5,418 nt of DNA, taken from NCBI GenBank assembly GCA_016789205.1, contig JAEURF010000122.1, positions 1 to 5,418 of the forward strand, read 5' to 3'. The notes beneath the pieces were generated by a model, which saw only the letters and a program-made list of their open reading frames with translations, did not search any database and was not told the origin of the DNA. Below are positions 4,597 to 5,418 of the stretch, piece after piece. A program made the position numbers and the translations under genes. Position 1 is the first letter of the stretch, and every line of letters starts with the position of its first letter. The DNA comes from Anaerolineales bacterium (GTDB taxonomy: Bacteria > Chloroflexota > Anaerolineae > Anaerolineales > Villigracilaceae).

Positions 4597-5418
4597 TTTT
4601 CACCTTCAATGATTAAGTGAATCCTTGTGCCATTTGAATTTGATTCAATTTCAAGATTCCCATTTGATAATCTTGCACGTTCACGCATTCCTAATAAACC
4701 ATAATGTCCACTTGATTCTTCGTTGACATTAAAACCTTTGCCATCATCTTGAATTTCTAATTCAAGCTTCTCGTTTTGAATAATGAATTTCACCTTTACA
4801 TTTTTTGCTTGTGCATGTTTTGTAATATTTGCCAACGCTTCACTTAATATACTAACTGCATGATTCGTGACTTCATTTGAAAATTGATTTTCATTAATTG
4901 AAATTTCGGTTTCACATGGAATCCCTGTTGCTTGTGTAAAACGCTTCACTTTTTCTTGAATTGATTCAGAAAGATTGGTTGGTGCAGAACGTAAATCGTC
5001 AATGGCGGCACGTGATTCAGATAAAGTAGCTCTCGCTCGAAGCAGAGCCTGCTCCACGATGGAAGAGGCGCGTTCTTTTCTATCCGCTGAAAGATGTGCT
5101 TTGACCGCTTCCAGTTGCAAAACGAGTCCCGCCACACCTTGAGCAAGTGTGTCATGTAATTCTCGTGCCATGCGCTGACGTTCATTTTGTAAAGTCAATG
5201 ATTCAATCTTAGCATTGTACGCCGCAAGTTTGGCATTGGCACTTTCAAGTGATTCTGCCAACTCAATTGCTTTTTCTCGTTCATACATTTGTTGATTAAA
5301 CAAAATCATAATCAAAATAATCCAACCGCCATTGATTAACAATCCACTTAACGATGGAAGAATATTTTCACGTTCATTGAAAACAATAATCAAAACGATT
5401 GAAAGTAAAACATAAAAA
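4593..5418 (-). CDS. Sensor histidine kinase, HisKA_3/NarL-partner type, 5'-partial
   Basis: The frame is open to the right edge (first whole codon 5417-5415, reading FYVLLSIVL), so the N-terminus lies outside; the TTG at 5393 is inside a membrane segment and not a likely start. Counted from that codon: hydrophobic segments at about 1-13 and 24-40 with a short NEREN-containing link; a coiled-coil linker (44-85); the phospho-acceptor H-box ERQRMARELHDTLAQ with His88; the dimerisation helices (85-150); then the ATPase domain with N-box EALANITKH (Asn197), G1 box DDGKGF (224-229) and GLLGMRERA (240-248). This is the kinase type paired with NarL/DesR regulators, autophosphorylating His and passing phosphate to the downstream regulator. 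The sensing part is missing, so the signal is unknown; the visible membrane part has no recognised periplasmic or PAS domain. Ends in TGA overlapping the regulator's ATG. Confidence 0.92.
   Translation of the reverse strand, partial: FYVLLSIVLIIVFNERENILPSLSGLLINGGWIILIMILFNQQMYEREKAIELAESLESANAKLAAYNAKIESLTLQNERQRMARELHDTLAQGVAGLVLQLEAVKAHLSADRKERASSIVEQALLRARATLSESRAAIDDLRSAPTNLSESIQEKVKRFTQATGIPCETEISINENQFSNEVTNHAVSILSEALANITKHAQAKNVKVKFIIQNEKLELEIQDDGKGFNVNEESSGHYGLLGMRERARLSNGNLEIESNSNGTRIHLIIEGEK

Noticed and set aside
4593..5393. Treating the TTG at 5393 as the histidine kinase start
   Set aside because: The frame continues without a stop to the right edge and the TTG falls within a hydrophobic segment, so this is a truncated view of a longer protein.
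3952..5418. The two-component system as regulator of the adjacent yciH or ridA genes
   Set aside because: ridA has its own promoter and terminator and converges on the regulator gene; no repeated operator-like motif appears before ridA or yciH. Proximity alone is not evidence.
1..5418. A novel multi-gene defence, biosynthetic or mobile system
   Set aside because: All larger genes belong to well-known families in mixed orientation, with terminators or repeats between them; no nuclease, transposase, toxin, radical-SAM or carrier-type gene is present.

Overview
The window is moderately AT-rich bacterial chromosome carrying ordinary, mostly intact housekeeping and signalling genes. Gene content, protein style and the dispersed intergenic repeats (a GTCATTGCGAG inverted repeat and an element that translates as LTPNPSP-x-RRGE) suggest a member of Chloroflexota, perhaps Anaerolineae. 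That placement is inference from memory of such genomes, not proof. No phage, transposase, CRISPR array, RNA gene or defence locus is visible.

Left part (1-2216, + strand): the C-terminal two thirds of a sugar-phosphate nucleotidyltransferase of the RmlA/glucose-1-phosphate thymidylyltransferase kind (cut by the window edge), a 69-residue protein resembling DUF6504, and a complete PLP-dependent class I/II aminotransferase. The gap between the first two genes is a 9-bp-period GTC repeat. The gap between the next two is almost wholly a GTCATTGCGAG inverted repeat ending just before the aminotransferase ribosome binding site.

Middle (2217-3953): a membrane-anchored GGDEF diguanylate cyclase (+) meets a YciH/SUI1-type translation factor gene (-) tail to tail with a 20-bp overlap and no terminator between them. 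The yciH reading frame contains a 39-bp in-frame LTPNPSP-type repeat. yciH and a RidA (YjgF) deaminase gene diverge from a 79-bp region with two back-to-back promoter candidates; the yciH one would give a leaderless mRNA. ridA ends at a 16-bp perfect inverted repeat that also closes the gene converging on it.

Right part (3952-5418, - strand): a NarL/LuxR-type response regulator preceded by, and overlapping by 4 bp (ATGA), a HisKA_3-type sensor histidine kinase whose N-terminus lies beyond the window. These two form one two-component system. Nothing shows what it senses or controls.

The genes do not form one pathway. The most distinctive signals are at the gene boundaries: a repeat domesticated inside a conserved gene, a terminator whose U-tract faces the antisense direction, and short palindromic elements filling most of the gaps. 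I found no evidence for a novel multi-gene system.
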